Shown piece by piece: positions 17,755-26,110 of a stretch of 64,000 nucleotides of DNA. Within the stretch, counting starts at the first letter, position 1. Every line of letters begins with the position of its first letter. The position numbers and the translations under genes were made by a program. The notes beneath the pieces are model-generated. The model ran no database searches, was not told the DNA's origin, and saw only the letters and a program-made list of their open reading frames with translations. Source of the DNA: Citricoccus sp. K5 (GTDB taxonomy: Bacteria > Actinomycetota > Actinomycetes > Actinomycetales > Micrococcaceae); contig NZ_LR732817.1 of NCBI RefSeq assembly GCF_902506195.1, positions 2,631,406 to 2,695,405 of the forward strand, given 5' to 3'.

Positions 17755-17819
17755 GATCAGTTGCGGGGTTCCACCCCAGTGGCCCGAGCCCGGACCGGGT
17801 CGGAATCCCGCAACTGATC
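17755..17819. terminator. Large hairpin after the alcohol dehydrogenase gene
   Basis: GATCAGTTGCGGGGTTCC (17755-17772) pairs with 17802-17819 over 18 bp with one mismatch, around a 29-nt GC-rich loop. It starts about 10 bp past the dehydrogenase stop and lies between it and the pxpA operator, so it probably ends transcription arriving from the dehydrogenase. No T-run is present; it could also be a REP-like element. Confidence 0.5.
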
Positions 17820-17829
17820 ACCAGGGGCG

Positions 17830-18873
17830 TCAGGAATGCGGCACGACGACGGCGCGGCCGGAGATCTTCCCGTCCACCAGGGCCTGGTAGGCCTCGAGGG
17901 CCCGGTCCATGGGGTACGTCGTGTACATCGGCTTCACCTGCCCGGCCTTGAACAGGTCGACCACCTCGTACAGCTCCTCGATGGTTCCCCAGTAGGTGCT
18001 GGTCAGCTCCACCTCATAGGGGGCCGTGAAGAAGGACCAGTCATAGGACCCTCCGGCGATCCCGACAATCGTGCAGCGGCCCTGACGTGCCGTGGAGCCC
18101 ATGGCGGTCTTCACGGTCGGCCCGACGCCTACGAAATCGAATGCGGCATCCACGCCCTTCCCGCCGGTGACCTCACGGATGCGCTCGATCTGGCCCTCAC
18201 CGCCCGCCACGGTGACTGCCCCCAGCTTCTCCGCCTCGGCCATGGCCTCCGGCTTCATGTCCGTGGCGATGATGGTGGCACCTGTGAGGGCCTTGAGGAT
18301 CTGCACACCGAGCAGGCCGAGGCCCCCCAATCCGATGACCAGGGCGTACTTGCCGCCACCGTTGAGGTGCGGCAGAGCCAGCTTGATCGCGTGGTAAGGG
18401 GTCAGCGCGGCGTCGGAGAGGGAGGCCGCCGCGACCGGATCGGCGTCACCCAGTGGAACCAGGTTGCGGGCCGGCACGCGCACATACTCAGCCATCCCGC
18501 CGTCACGCCCGAGCCCCACCCCCATGTAAGGCATGGTGGCGGCGTTCTCGCAGTAGGTGTCCTGGCCACGCGAGCAGGCCCGGCAGTGCTGGCACCCGAT
18601 GGGCCCGTAGACGAGGTAGGCATCCCCCTTGTTCAGGCCTTCCACACCGGGGCCGAGTTCCTCGATCCAGCCGGAGTTCTCATGACCCAGGGTGAAGGCC
18701 GGGGGAACGGCCCCCGGGGCCCCCTCGGTGAAGTCCTGGAAGATCGCGACGTCGGAGTGACAGGCTCCCGCTCCGGCCACCTTGAGCAGGACCTCGCCGG
18801 GGCCGGGAACCGGCTTCTCGACGTCCTTGAGCTCGGGGAAGGTCTGGTAGTTCTCAAACACGACGGCACGCAC
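17830..18873 (-). CDS. Zinc-dependent NAD(P) alcohol dehydrogenase
   Basis: A 347-residue medium-chain dehydrogenase. The catalytic zinc region is GAGACHSD and GHENSG. The structural zinc cysteines are in CQHCRACSRGQDTYC, and the Rossmann motif is VIGLGGLGLLGVQ. The GTG at 18873 is preceded by AGGAGGACCC; upstream in-frame ATGs lack support. It is a single-gene unit ending at a large hairpin. It resembles broad-range alcohol dehydrogenases, and the substrate is not deducible from the neighbours. Confidence 0.9.
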   Translation of the reverse strand: MRAVVFENYQTFPELKDVEKPVPGPGEVLLKVAGAGACHSDVAIFQDFTEGAPGAVPPAFTLGHENSGWIEELGPGVEGLNKGDAYLVYGPIGCQHCRACSRGQDTYCENAATMPYMGVGLGRDGGMAEYVRVPARNLVPLGDADPVAAASLSDAALTPYHAIKLALPHLNGGGKYALVIGLGGLGLLGVQILKALTGATIIATDMKPEAMAEAEKLGAVTVAGGEGQIERIREVTGGKGVDAAFDFVGVGPTVKTAMGSTARQGRCTIVGIAGGSYDWSFFTAPYEVELTSTYWGTIEELYEVVDLFKAGQVKPMYTTYPMDRALEAYQALVDGKISGRAVVVPHS

Positions 18874-18996
18874 GGGTCCTCCTGAAAAGCGGGCTTGGCA
18901 TGGTCCGGTGACCACTCTGCGAGTCCTACACGCCGTCCACAGCACGGCGCAAGGGCTCTTCTCACCACGCGATACCAGCCGTGGAGACCGTGCCCG

Positions 18997-20241
18997 TCAG
19001 AGCCAGGGGGCGCGGACCCGGCCCTCGCGCCGCAGGTCCGCCACCGTGGCCGCCCCCATGAGCATCATCGCCACCCGGGTCTCCTCGGCGAGCAGCTCGA
19101 CGGCCCGTTCCACGCCCTGCCGCCCACCGGCCATGAGGCCATACAGGTAGGCGCGGCCGATGAGGGTGAAGTCTGCCCCCAACGCCAGCGCCGCCACGAT
19201 GTCCGATCCGGTGAGGATGCCGGAGTCCAGGATGATCTCCACGTCCGGGCCGGCCTCGGCGCGCACCTCGGCCAGGGCCTTGAGGGACACGGGAGCCCGG
19301 TCCAGCTGACGGCCGCCGTGGTTGGAGACCACGAGCCCATCGGCTCCGGCATCCAGCGAGCGCCGGGTGTCCTCCGCGGTCAGCACGCCCTTGACGAACA
19401 GCCGGCCGGGCCACACGCTGCGGATCCACTCCAGGTCCTGGATGGACAGGGTGGGGTCGAACATGCTGCTGATGATGGTCGGCAGGTCTTCCGCCGAGGA
19501 GCTGAGCGAGGCGAAGGACAGCGGGTCGGTGGTCAGGAAGTTGAACCACCACTCGGGCCGGTGGCTGGCATCCAGCACCGTCTTGAGGCTCAGCCGGGGT
19601 GGGATGGTCATGCCGTTGCGCACGTCCCGCAGCCGGTTCCCCGCCACCGGGGTGTCCACCGTGACCAGCAGCGTTCCGAAACCGGCCGACGTAGCGCGTT
19701 CGATCAGGTCCAGCGACCGCTGCCGATCCTTCCAGAGGTACAGCTGGAACCACCGGGTGCCCGGGGTCCCGTGCAGTTGGGTCCCCACGGCGTCGCTCAC
19801 CTCGGCGACCTGCTCCAGTGAGCGGGTACCCATGGTGGAGAGGGTGAAGGGGATCCCCGCGGCAGCCGCCGCGGCCGCCCCGCCGTCCTCACCCTCAGCG
19901 TGCATGAACCGGGTGAAGCCCGTCGGGGCGATGCCGAAGGGCAGCGCCGAGGTGCCGCCGGCGATCGGCGTGCTCAGGTCAGCGGCGGCGGTGCCGTGCA
20001 GGATCCGTGGCAGCAGCTCCGTGGCCGCGAAGGCCTCCCGCGTGCGCCGGGCCGTCAGCTCCTGGCCGGCGGCACCGTCCACGTAGTCGAAGGCGGGGCG
20101 TGGGGTGCGCCGCTGCGCGATGGTCCGCAGATCGTCGATGTCCGCGGCGCTGGCCAGCCGGGCGGCCCGGCGGTCCAGGCTGGGGCGGCCGAACTGCATC
20201 AAGGGCCGCAACTCGGAGATCCGGGGGAACTGCCGTCTCAT
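18997..20241 (-). CDS. FMN-dependent alpha-hydroxy-acid oxidase/dehydrogenase
   Basis: A 414-residue TIM-barrel flavoenzyme of the L-lactate dehydrogenase/glycolate oxidase family. Visible are FDYVDGAAGQE (active-site Tyr), FTLSTMGTRSLEQV, WFQLYLWKDR, LFVKGVLTAED (Lys) and the active-site SNHGGRQLDRAP. It oxidises 2-hydroxy acids such as L-lactate to 2-oxo acids. The ATG at 20241 follows GGAAGGA. It lies 26 bp downstream of the hydroquinone reductase gene on the same strand. Lactate is the default substrate guess; mandelate-type enzymes cannot be excluded. Confidence 0.88.
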   Translation of the reverse strand: MRRQFPRISELRPLMQFGRPSLDRRAARLASAADIDDLRTIAQRRTPRPAFDYVDGAAGQELTARRTREAFAATELLPRILHGTAAADLSTPIAGGTSALPFGIAPTGFTRFMHAEGEDGGAAAAAAAGIPFTLSTMGTRSLEQVAEVSDAVGTQLHGTPGTRWFQLYLWKDRQRSLDLIERATSAGFGTLLVTVDTPVAGNRLRDVRNGMTIPPRLSLKTVLDASHRPEWWFNFLTTDPLSFASLSSSAEDLPTIISSMFDPTLSIQDLEWIRSVWPGRLFVKGVLTAEDTRRSLDAGADGLVVSNHGGRQLDRAPVSLKALAEVRAEAGPDVEIILDSGILTGSDIVAALALGADFTLIGRAYLYGLMAGGRQGVERAVELLAEETRVAMMLMGAATVADLRREGRVRAPWL

Positions 20242-20267
20242 CGGGTCCTTCCGCTCAGGCTGGGCAT

Positions 20268-21377
20268 TCAGGCCGGGTAGAGGGGATTGTGGCCGGCATC
20301 CACTCGTTCGGACTCGCGCACCGGGTCCGGCGCGGTCCCCGCTCCGAACGGCGAGCCGCCGAGCTCCTCGCGTCCGTGCTCGGTGAGCCAGCCGCTCAGG
20401 TCCGGGCCCTGCGGCACGATCCCGGTCGGGTTGATGTCCCGGTGAACCTGGTAGTAATGGCTCTTGATCTGCGTGAAGTCGATCGTGTCCCCGAAGCCGG
20501 GCGTCTGGAACAGGTCCCGGGCGTATCCCCACAGCGCGGGCATCTCGTCCAGCTTGTTGCGGTTGCACTTGAAGTGCCCGTGGTAGACAGGGTCGAAACG
20601 GGCGAGTGTGGTGAAGAGCCGCACGTCGGCCTCCGTGATGGTGTCCCCCATGAGGTATCGCCGGTCCGTGAGGCGCTCCTCGAGCCAGTCCAGGGCGGTC
20701 CAGAGACGGTCATAGGCGGAGTCGTAGGCCTCCTGGGAGCCGGCGAAGCCGCAGCGGTACACGCCGTTGTTGACCTCGGTGAAGATACGCGTGACCACTT
20801 CCCGCATCTCCGGCAGCTTCTCCTTCGGAAGCAGGTCCGGTGCGCCCTCACGGTGGTACATCTTCCACTGGGTGGAGAAGTCGAGGGTCATCTGCGGGTA
20901 GTCGTTGGTCACCACGGCGCCGGTGGGGATGTCCACGATCGCTGGGACGGTGATGCCACGCGGGTAGCCGGGGAAGCGCTGGAAGTAGTTCTCCTGGAGG
21001 CGTTCGGTGCCCAGGACGGGGTCCTTGCCGCCCGGATCCAGGTCGAAGGTCCAGGACCGCTCGTCATGGGTGGGGCCCGGGGTGCCGAGGGAGAGGACGT
21101 CCTCCAGCCCCAGGAGCCGGCGAACGATGATGGCGCGGTTGGCCCAGGGGCAGGCCCGGGCGGCCACCAGGCGGTAGCGGCCGGGCTCCACCGGCCAGGC
21201 CTCAGCGCCTTCGGTGAGGCCGCCCTGCGCGCGGCCGATCTTGTCTCCGGCGACCCGCGGCGCAGCCAGCGCGGCAGCCGGGTCAGCGACGATCCGGTCC
21301 TGGATGTAATTGGTGTCCCGGGTGAATTCCTGCCCGGCCATCACGTAACTGCCCTGTCGGTTCTCGTTCTGGTCCAT
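20268..21377 (-). CDS. Glutathionyl-hydroquinone reductase-like GST family protein (YqjG/ECM4)
   Basis: 369 residues with a thioredoxin-like domain and an all-helical GST C-terminal domain. The catalytic cysteine is in ACPWANRA (C76). Other family marks are the GxPGPTHDERSWTF region, YFQRFPGYPRGITVPAIVD and GDTITEADVRLFTTLARFD. Canonical members reduce glutathionyl-hydroquinones; actinobacteria use mycothiol, so the thiol partner here is probably mycothiol (inference). The ATG at 21377 is only 11 nt from the divergent ATG at 21389 and has no ribosome binding site, suggesting a leaderless mRNA from TAGGCT (21389-21384). Confidence 0.88.
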   Translation of the reverse strand: MDQNENRQGSYVMAGQEFTRDTNYIQDRIVADPAAALAAPRVAGDKIGRAQGGLTEGAEAWPVEPGRYRLVAARACPWANRAIIVRRLLGLEDVLSLGTPGPTHDERSWTFDLDPGGKDPVLGTERLQENYFQRFPGYPRGITVPAIVDIPTGAVVTNDYPQMTLDFSTQWKMYHREGAPDLLPKEKLPEMREVVTRIFTEVNNGVYRCGFAGSQEAYDSAYDRLWTALDWLEERLTDRRYLMGDTITEADVRLFTTLARFDPVYHGHFKCNRNKLDEMPALWGYARDLFQTPGFGDTIDFTQIKSHYYQVHRDINPTGIVPQGPDLSGWLTEHGREELGGSPFGAGTAPDPVRESERVDAGHNPLYPA

Positions 21378-21389
21378 ACACTGAGCCTA
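21377..21389. promoter_or_regulatory. Overlapping divergent -10 boxes with leaderless starts
   Basis: On +, TACACT (21377-21382) lies 6 nt before ATG 21389. On -, TAGGCT (21389-21384) lies 6 nt before ATG 21377. Each -10 box therefore touches the other gene's start codon, and the two transcripts would start 11-13 nt apart in opposite directions. Confidence 0.5.
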
Positions 21390-22264
21390 TGGCCTCCACC
21401 GCACCCGCCCCAGAGCCACAGCCGGAACAGCCGCCGGTCCCTTCATCCACATCGCAGGCTGACTCGCACCTGACCGCCTCCGTACTGGCGGACAACCCCT
21501 CGGGCATGACGCTGGAGGGCACCAACACCTATCTGATCGGAGACCCTGAGGCCGAGACCGTGGTCGTGGTGGACCCGGGTCCGGTGGAGGGTGCCGAGCA
21601 GCACCTGGAGGCCGTGCTCGAGGCCGCACGGGGCCGCCGGATCGAGTTGATCCTCGTGACCCATCACCATGGAGACCACACCGGCGCCGTGGACCTCTTC
21701 GCCGCGCGGACCGGGGCTCCAGTCCGCGGCGGCTCCCCCGACTGGTCGCGCGGCGGGGAACCCCTGGTTCCGGGCGAGCGGATCCCGGCGGCCGGCGTCG
21801 TGATCACCGCCTGGCACACGCCCGGCCACACCTCGGATTCCTTCTCCTTCGCCCTGCCCGACGACGGCGCGGCCGGCTCGGTGCTGACGGGGGACACGGT
21901 GCTGGGCCGGGGGACGACCGTGATCGATCACCCGGATGGCACGCTCGCGGACTACCTTCGTTCGCTGGAGACCCTGATCGCCCTCGGCGACGCCACGGTG
22001 CTGCCGGCCCACGGCCCCGTCCTGCCGTCCATGGCGCAGGTCGGGGCGATCTACCGCAACCACCGTCAGCAACGCCTGGATCAGGCCCGCCAGGCGCTGG
22101 CGGGCCTGGAGGAGGGGCAGCGGAACACCTCCTCGATCGACGAGCTCGCCCGACTGCTCTCCCACACCGTGTACCCGGACATCGACGAACGCGTGCGACC
22201 CGCCGCCGTCAAGTCCCTGTCCGCCCAGCTGGCCTACCTGGAGAACGAGTCTGACCAGGGCTGA
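21389..22264 (+). CDS. Metallo-beta-lactamase-fold hydrolase (LACTB2-like)
   Basis: A 291-residue metallohydrolase with a Pro/Ser-rich N-terminal 25 residues. Metal ligands are HHHGDH (92-97), the HTPGHTSDS histidine, LTGDTVLG aspartate and LPAHGPV histidine. The EGTNTYLIG segment and C-terminal helical tail match the LACTB2/RNase-like glyoxalase II group. Substrate unknown; endoribonuclease or thioester hydrolase activity is possible. There is no ribosome binding site; a -10 box 6 nt upstream suggests leaderless translation. Confidence 0.87.
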   Translation: MASTAPAPEPQPEQPPVPSSTSQADSHLTASVLADNPSGMTLEGTNTYLIGDPEAETVVVVDPGPVEGAEQHLEAVLEAARGRRIELILVTHHHGDHTGAVDLFAARTGAPVRGGSPDWSRGGEPLVPGERIPAAGVVITAWHTPGHTSDSFSFALPDDGAAGSVLTGDTVLGRGTTVIDHPDGTLADYLRSLETLIALGDATVLPAHGPVLPSMAQVGAIYRNHRQQRLDQARQALAGLEEGQRNTSSIDELARLLSHTVYPDIDERVRPAAVKSLSAQLAYLENESDQG

Positions 22265-22434
22265 CGTCGCCTGCTGCCGAGAGTGTCCAGACTGTGATCT
22301 CCCGCGCCGCCGATCTGCCGCCATTCGGGGAGTACGCGCGAATATCATGGGACGCGGAGACCCCACCTCCACCACCCCCACCTCCCGAGTACTTTTCGGC
22401 AGTCGGACGACAGTCATGAAGCAAGGCGGACCAC

Positions 22435-23274
22435 GTGGCAGAACAAATCGATGAACGCGCACTCCAGCAGGACGAACTCGTCCCGCCCGGGACCTCGTCC
22501 CGGGGCACCGGACAGACGATCCTGATCACCGGAGCCACCGCCGGGCTGGGTGCGGAATTCGCCCGGCAACTCGCCGGGCAGGGCCACCACCTTGTGATCA
22601 CGTCCCGCAACCCCCTCCAGCTGGTAGCCAAGGCCCAGGGCCTCGAGGCCCAGTACGGCATCAGCGTGGAGACCCTCACCACGGACCTGTCCACCGCCGA
22701 GGGTGTTGACGTGGTGGCCGCCCGGTTGCGCCAGCGAGAACAGCCCATCACCATGCTCGTGAACAATGCCGGTTCAGGCCTGGCCACCGAGTTCCACGAG
22801 AGTGAGTCGGAGGACGAACTGGCGATGCTCAAGCTGCTCGTCGAGGCACCGATGCTGCTCTCCCACGCCGCCATCCAGGCGTTCCTGGCCCGCGGCGGCG
22901 GCCGGATCATCAACGTGTCCTCCGTGGCCGGATTCATCCCCGAGGGCAGCTACGGCGCCGCGAAGGCCTGGTCCATCAGTTTCAGCCGCTGGGCCAATAC
23001 CCGGTACAAGCCTGACGGGGTCACCATCACAGCCCTGTGCCCGGGGCCGGTGCGGACCGAGTTCCACACCCGGGCCGGGATCGACACCTCCAAGAAGCCC
23101 AAGTGGGCGTGGATGGATGCCGAGGACGTGGTCCGCGAGGGCCTGACCGCTGCCGCCGAGGGCCGGAGTGTATGCATCCCCTCCCGCCGGTATCGTTCCC
23201 TCATGGCCGCCGCCCGGTTCAGCCCGGATGCCGTGGTGGAACGGTTCAGCCGGATCGAGCCCAAGGCCAGATAG
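22435..23274 (+). CDS. Short-chain dehydrogenase/reductase
   Basis: A 279-residue Rossmann-fold oxidoreductase. The cofactor loop TGATAGLGAEFA (about 32-43), NNAG (NAGSGLA), and the catalytic Ser/Tyr/Lys in NVSSVAGF..GSYGAAKAW are all present. The GTG start at 22435 continues into MAEQIDERALQQ. Its C-terminus (about 220-279) is longer than classical SDRs and Arg-rich. The universal stress protein gene starts 27 bp later on the same strand, so the two are probably co-expressed. The 170-bp gap upstream contains no evident gene. Confidence 0.88.
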   Translation: MAEQIDERALQQDELVPPGTSSRGTGQTILITGATAGLGAEFARQLAGQGHHLVITSRNPLQLVAKAQGLEAQYGISVETLTTDLSTAEGVDVVAARLRQREQPITMLVNNAGSGLATEFHESESEDELAMLKLLVEAPMLLSHAAIQAFLARGGGRIINVSSVAGFIPEGSYGAAKAWSISFSRWANTRYKPDGVTITALCPGPVRTEFHTRAGIDTSKKPKWAWMDAEDVVREGLTAAAEGRSVCIPSRRYRSLMAAARFSPDAVVERFSRIEPKAR

Positions 23275-23301
23275 CCCCTGACGACGAGAGGAGTACCGAC
23301 C

Positions 23302-23841
23302 GTGACCATCCTCGTCGGTTACACGGCCAGCAAGGAATCGAAGGCGGCGCTCGAAGAGGCCATCCGCATCGCCCGGTCCACCCATGAGGGCCTGCTCGTG
23401 GTCAACGCGGGACCCGGCGGAGAGCACAAGCACGACTCCATGGTCACCGAGGACCAGCAGCTGGAATTGCAGACCCTCCTGGACTCCACCGGCCTGTCCG
23501 CCGAATTCCGCCAATACGCCCGTGGCCGCTCGACGGTGGACGAGATCAAGGACGTGGCGGACGAGGTCCAGCCCTCCGTCGTGGTGATCGGCCTCAAGCG
23601 CCGTGGCACCTTCGGTCGATTCGTCATGGGCTCCGTCTCGGACGGGCTGCTCAAGGAACTCGACCAGCCCGTGCTATGCGTCAAGGAGAATCCCGCCAAA
23701 CCCTCCGGCGTGGTCCGCGATGCGCCCTCCCAGGACATCGCCGCCGCCCCGGAGCCGCGGGCCCTCGCGGAGGCCCCGGACATCACCGATGCCCCGGACG
23801 GCACTGCCACCGCCAGGACGGACACCGGCCCGCGCCGTTAG
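23302..23841 (+). CDS. Universal stress protein (UspA family)
   Basis: 179 residues: one Usp domain (about 1-133) beginning ILVGYTASKESKAALEEA and ending with the nucleotide-binding VIGLKRRGTFGRFVMGSVSDGLL segment and VLCVKEN. A 45-residue disordered Ala/Pro/Asp tail has no recognised motif. The GTG start at 23302 lies 12 nt after a GAGAGGAG box. It is downstream of and close to the SDR gene, suggesting stress-linked co-expression. Confidence 0.88.
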   Translation: MTILVGYTASKESKAALEEAIRIARSTHEGLLVVNAGPGGEHKHDSMVTEDQQLELQTLLDSTGLSAEFRQYARGRSTVDEIKDVADEVQPSVVVIGLKRRGTFGRFVMGSVSDGLLKELDQPVLCVKENPAKPSGVVRDAPSQDIAAAPEPRALAEAPDITDAPDGTATARTDTGPRR

Positions 23842-23858
23842 CCACTCGGGCCGGCACG

Positions 23859-24638
23859 TCACGCCCCCGGCTGCAGAACCTCGGGCTCTCGGGCCGACAC
23901 CATGGTCAGCGGCGAGGGATTGCCGCGGGTGGCGGTCAGGGTGAAGCTCGCAGTGCCCGGCAGATACCTGTCATCCGAGGCCTCGACCGGTGCGCCCGTG
24001 CGGGTGAAGGCCCGGCGGCGCACCCGGAGCAGCGGCGTCCCCACCGGGACCTGCAGCAGGTCTGCGTCATCCGGGTCAGCACCGATGGCGTCGATGGTGC
24101 GGGTGGCATGGTGGATGTCCACCCCGGATTCGATCAGCCGCTGGTAGATGGACCCGGAGTCCGTGTCGAAAGACAGGACATGCTGCCCCACGTCGAGGGG
24201 GTAATTGAGGCGCTCGACCATGGCCGGTGCCCCGTCCAGGAGACGCAGCCGGAACACCGAGACCACCGGCGCGCCGGCGTCCAGGTCCAGCGAGGCGGCC
24301 AGAGCGGGCCACGCCGGGCCTCGGGTGACGGTCTGCGTGGCCTGCCCCGGCTCGAAGCCCGATTGACGGCACCACTCGGAGTAGGAGATCACCCCGTCGA
24401 AGGATTGGGTGGGAACATCGTCCAGAACTGTCGACCTCCGTCCTCGGCCTGAGGTGATCAGCCCCTCGGTGCGCAGGGTGGCCATGGCCTGGCGGACCGG
24501 CCCGCGGGAGGAGGTGAACCGTTCGCAGAGCTCGGATTCCGAGGGCAGCGGGTCGCCCGGGACGAACTCCTTGCGGTGGATGGCGCTCCGGAGATACGCG
24601 GCGATCTCCTCATGTTGCTGACGTGCGGCAGTAGTCAT
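23859..24638 (-). CDS. GntR/HutC family regulator with UTRA domain
   Basis: 259 residues. The N-terminal winged HTH (about 8-75) has GDPLPSESELCERFTSSRGPVRQAMATLRTEG. The C-terminal UTRA ligand domain (about 95-245) includes FRLRLLDGAPAMVERL and LQVPVGTPLLRVRRRAF. It is divergent from the phosphonate gene cluster, so it is the probable regulator of phosphonate use, comparable in family and position to PhnF. The ATG at 24638 has GAGG 5 nt upstream. Confidence 0.87.
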   Translation of the reverse strand: MTTAARQQHEEIAAYLRSAIHRKEFVPGDPLPSESELCERFTSSRGPVRQAMATLRTEGLITSGRGRRSTVLDDVPTQSFDGVISYSEWCRQSGFEPGQATQTVTRGPAWPALAASLDLDAGAPVVSVFRLRLLDGAPAMVERLNYPLDVGQHVLSFDTDSGSIYQRLIESGVDIHHATRTIDAIGADPDDADLLQVPVGTPLLRVRRRAFTRTGAPVEASDDRYLPGTASFTLTATRGNPSPLTMVSAREPEVLQPGA

Positions 24639-24767
24639 CGTCGCCTCGGGCTCCCCTCGAGCTCAGCAGGGCCAGGCGATGATGCCGGCGGCCCCGGGTG
24701 CGGTGGTCACGTGGGTTCCCCGAGTGGCGTTGTCCCGCCGTCCAGGAAGCTGTCCCACGAATGAAGC

Positions 24768-24941
24768 CTATCTATACATCATCGAGACGGGCCATAGGGC
24801 GATCATAGACGGATCGTCGAGCGATCCCCGGCAGGGTCGAAATGAGACTCAGACCAGGGCTTTCTCGGGAATGTCCATCCGGTGAACAGTCGTCAAACTT
24901 GTCTATATATGGCCTTTTCGGCACCGCCGCGTCCCTACGAT
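24768..24941 (+). promoter_or_regulatory. Control region of the phosphonate cluster
   Basis: The 310-bp divergent gap has no gene. The ATAGA-core motif appears in three places: reverse-strand ATGTATAGATA (24768-24778), + strand TCATAGACGG (24803-24812), and reverse-strand CATATATAGACA (24900-24911). These are candidate half-sites for the HutC-type regulator. TACGAT (24936-24941) lies 7 nt before ATG 24949, implying a leaderless transcript. Confidence 0.4.
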
Positions 24942-24948
24942 CATTTGT

Positions 24949-26070
24949 ATGGACAACTCTTCCGACCTCCTCGTGATCGGCTCCGGAATCATCGGGCTCG
25001 CCACGGCATACCGCGCCCACCGACAGGGCCGGACCGTCCGTGTGATCGACAGCAACGACCGCCCCGTCGGCGCCTCCATCCAGAACTTCGGCCATGCCTG
25101 CTTCACCGGCCAGGGCGACGTTATCCAGCCCGTCGCCGAGCGAGCGCGGTCCGGCTGGCTCGAGGCCGCACGCGAGGTCGGGTTCTGGGCCGCTGAATCC
25201 GGCACCCACGTCCCGGCCATGACGGAGCTCGAGCATCAGGTGCTCCGCGAGTTCGCCGAGCACCGCGGCCCGGAGCAGGTCCGTCTCCTCGCGCGTGACG
25301 ACGTGGCCGGACGCATCGGACACCCTGGCCTTCCCGCGATCGGGGGCGCCCACCTCCCCCTGGACCTGCGGGTGAATCCTCGCGAGGCGGCTCCTGCCTT
25401 GGCCCGCTGGCTGTCCGCCCGGGGGGTCGACTTCGTCTGGGGCACCCGGGTCACCGCCCTCTCGGACGGGAGCGTGCAGACCAGCCGCGGCGACTTCACG
25501 GCCCGGCAGGTCGTGGCGTGCCCCGGAGACCAACTCGGGCAGCTCTTCCCCGAGACGGCAGCACGCCATGGAGTACGGGTGTGTACCCTCGTCATGTCCC
25601 TCATCGAGCGGCCCACGGCCGTTCCGGCGGACCTGGCGTTGCTCACGGGCACCTCGCTGGCCCGGTACGACGGCTTCGGCGCCATGCCCTCGATCGGGGC
25701 GCTGCGCCGTGAACTCGCCGAGCGGGAGCCCGAACTCGTGGGGTGCATTGCCAACCTCATGGTCACCGGCATCCCGGACGGCCTCCTCATCGGGGACAGC
25801 CACGCCTATGCGCACAGCCCGGAGCCCTTCATCGACGAGGACCTGGGCCGACTTCTCCTCGACCGCGCCAGCGCGATCCTGGGCATCGGGACGCCGGTGG
25901 TCCGGCAGCGGTGGCTCGGACGGTATGCCGACAGCGCCTCGACCAACCTCATCCTGGAGCGCCCCGACGATCGCACCACGGTTGCCGTGGTGACGTCCGG
26001 CATCGGCATGACCCTCTCCTTCGGCATTGCCGACCTCGTTCTCTCCGGCGAGTCCGTCCTCGGGTACTGA
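24949..26070 (+). CDS. FAD-dependent oxidoreductase of phosphonate catabolism (TIGR03364 type)
   Basis: A 373-residue DAO-fold flavoenzyme: FAD-binding VIGSGIIGLATAYRA at 10-24, QNFGHACFTGQGDVIQP, and the C-terminal SGIGMTLSFGIADLVLSG. This clade recurs in phosphonate operons; characterised relatives oxidise N-methylated 2-aminoethylphosphonate to phosphonoacetaldehyde. It opens the cluster and no PhnW transaminase is present, so it probably supplies the aldehyde to the HAD hydrolase at 29709. The mRNA looks leaderless. Exact substrate (2-AEP or N-methyl-AEP) is inferred. Confidence 0.85.
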   Translation: MDNSSDLLVIGSGIIGLATAYRAHRQGRTVRVIDSNDRPVGASIQNFGHACFTGQGDVIQPVAERARSGWLEAAREVGFWAAESGTHVPAMTELEHQVLREFAEHRGPEQVRLLARDDVAGRIGHPGLPAIGGAHLPLDLRVNPREAAPALARWLSARGVDFVWGTRVTALSDGSVQTSRGDFTARQVVACPGDQLGQLFPETAARHGVRVCTLVMSLIERPTAVPADLALLTGTSLARYDGFGAMPSIGALRRELAEREPELVGCIANLMVTGIPDGLLIGDSHAYAHSPEPFIDEDLGRLLLDRASAILGIGTPVVRQRWLGRYADSASTNLILERPDDRTTVAVVTSGIGMTLSFGIADLVLSGESVLGY

Positions 26071-26110
26071 CCGTCCCCTCCCCCTGATTTCCGACCCCGA
26101 AAGGCACCCC

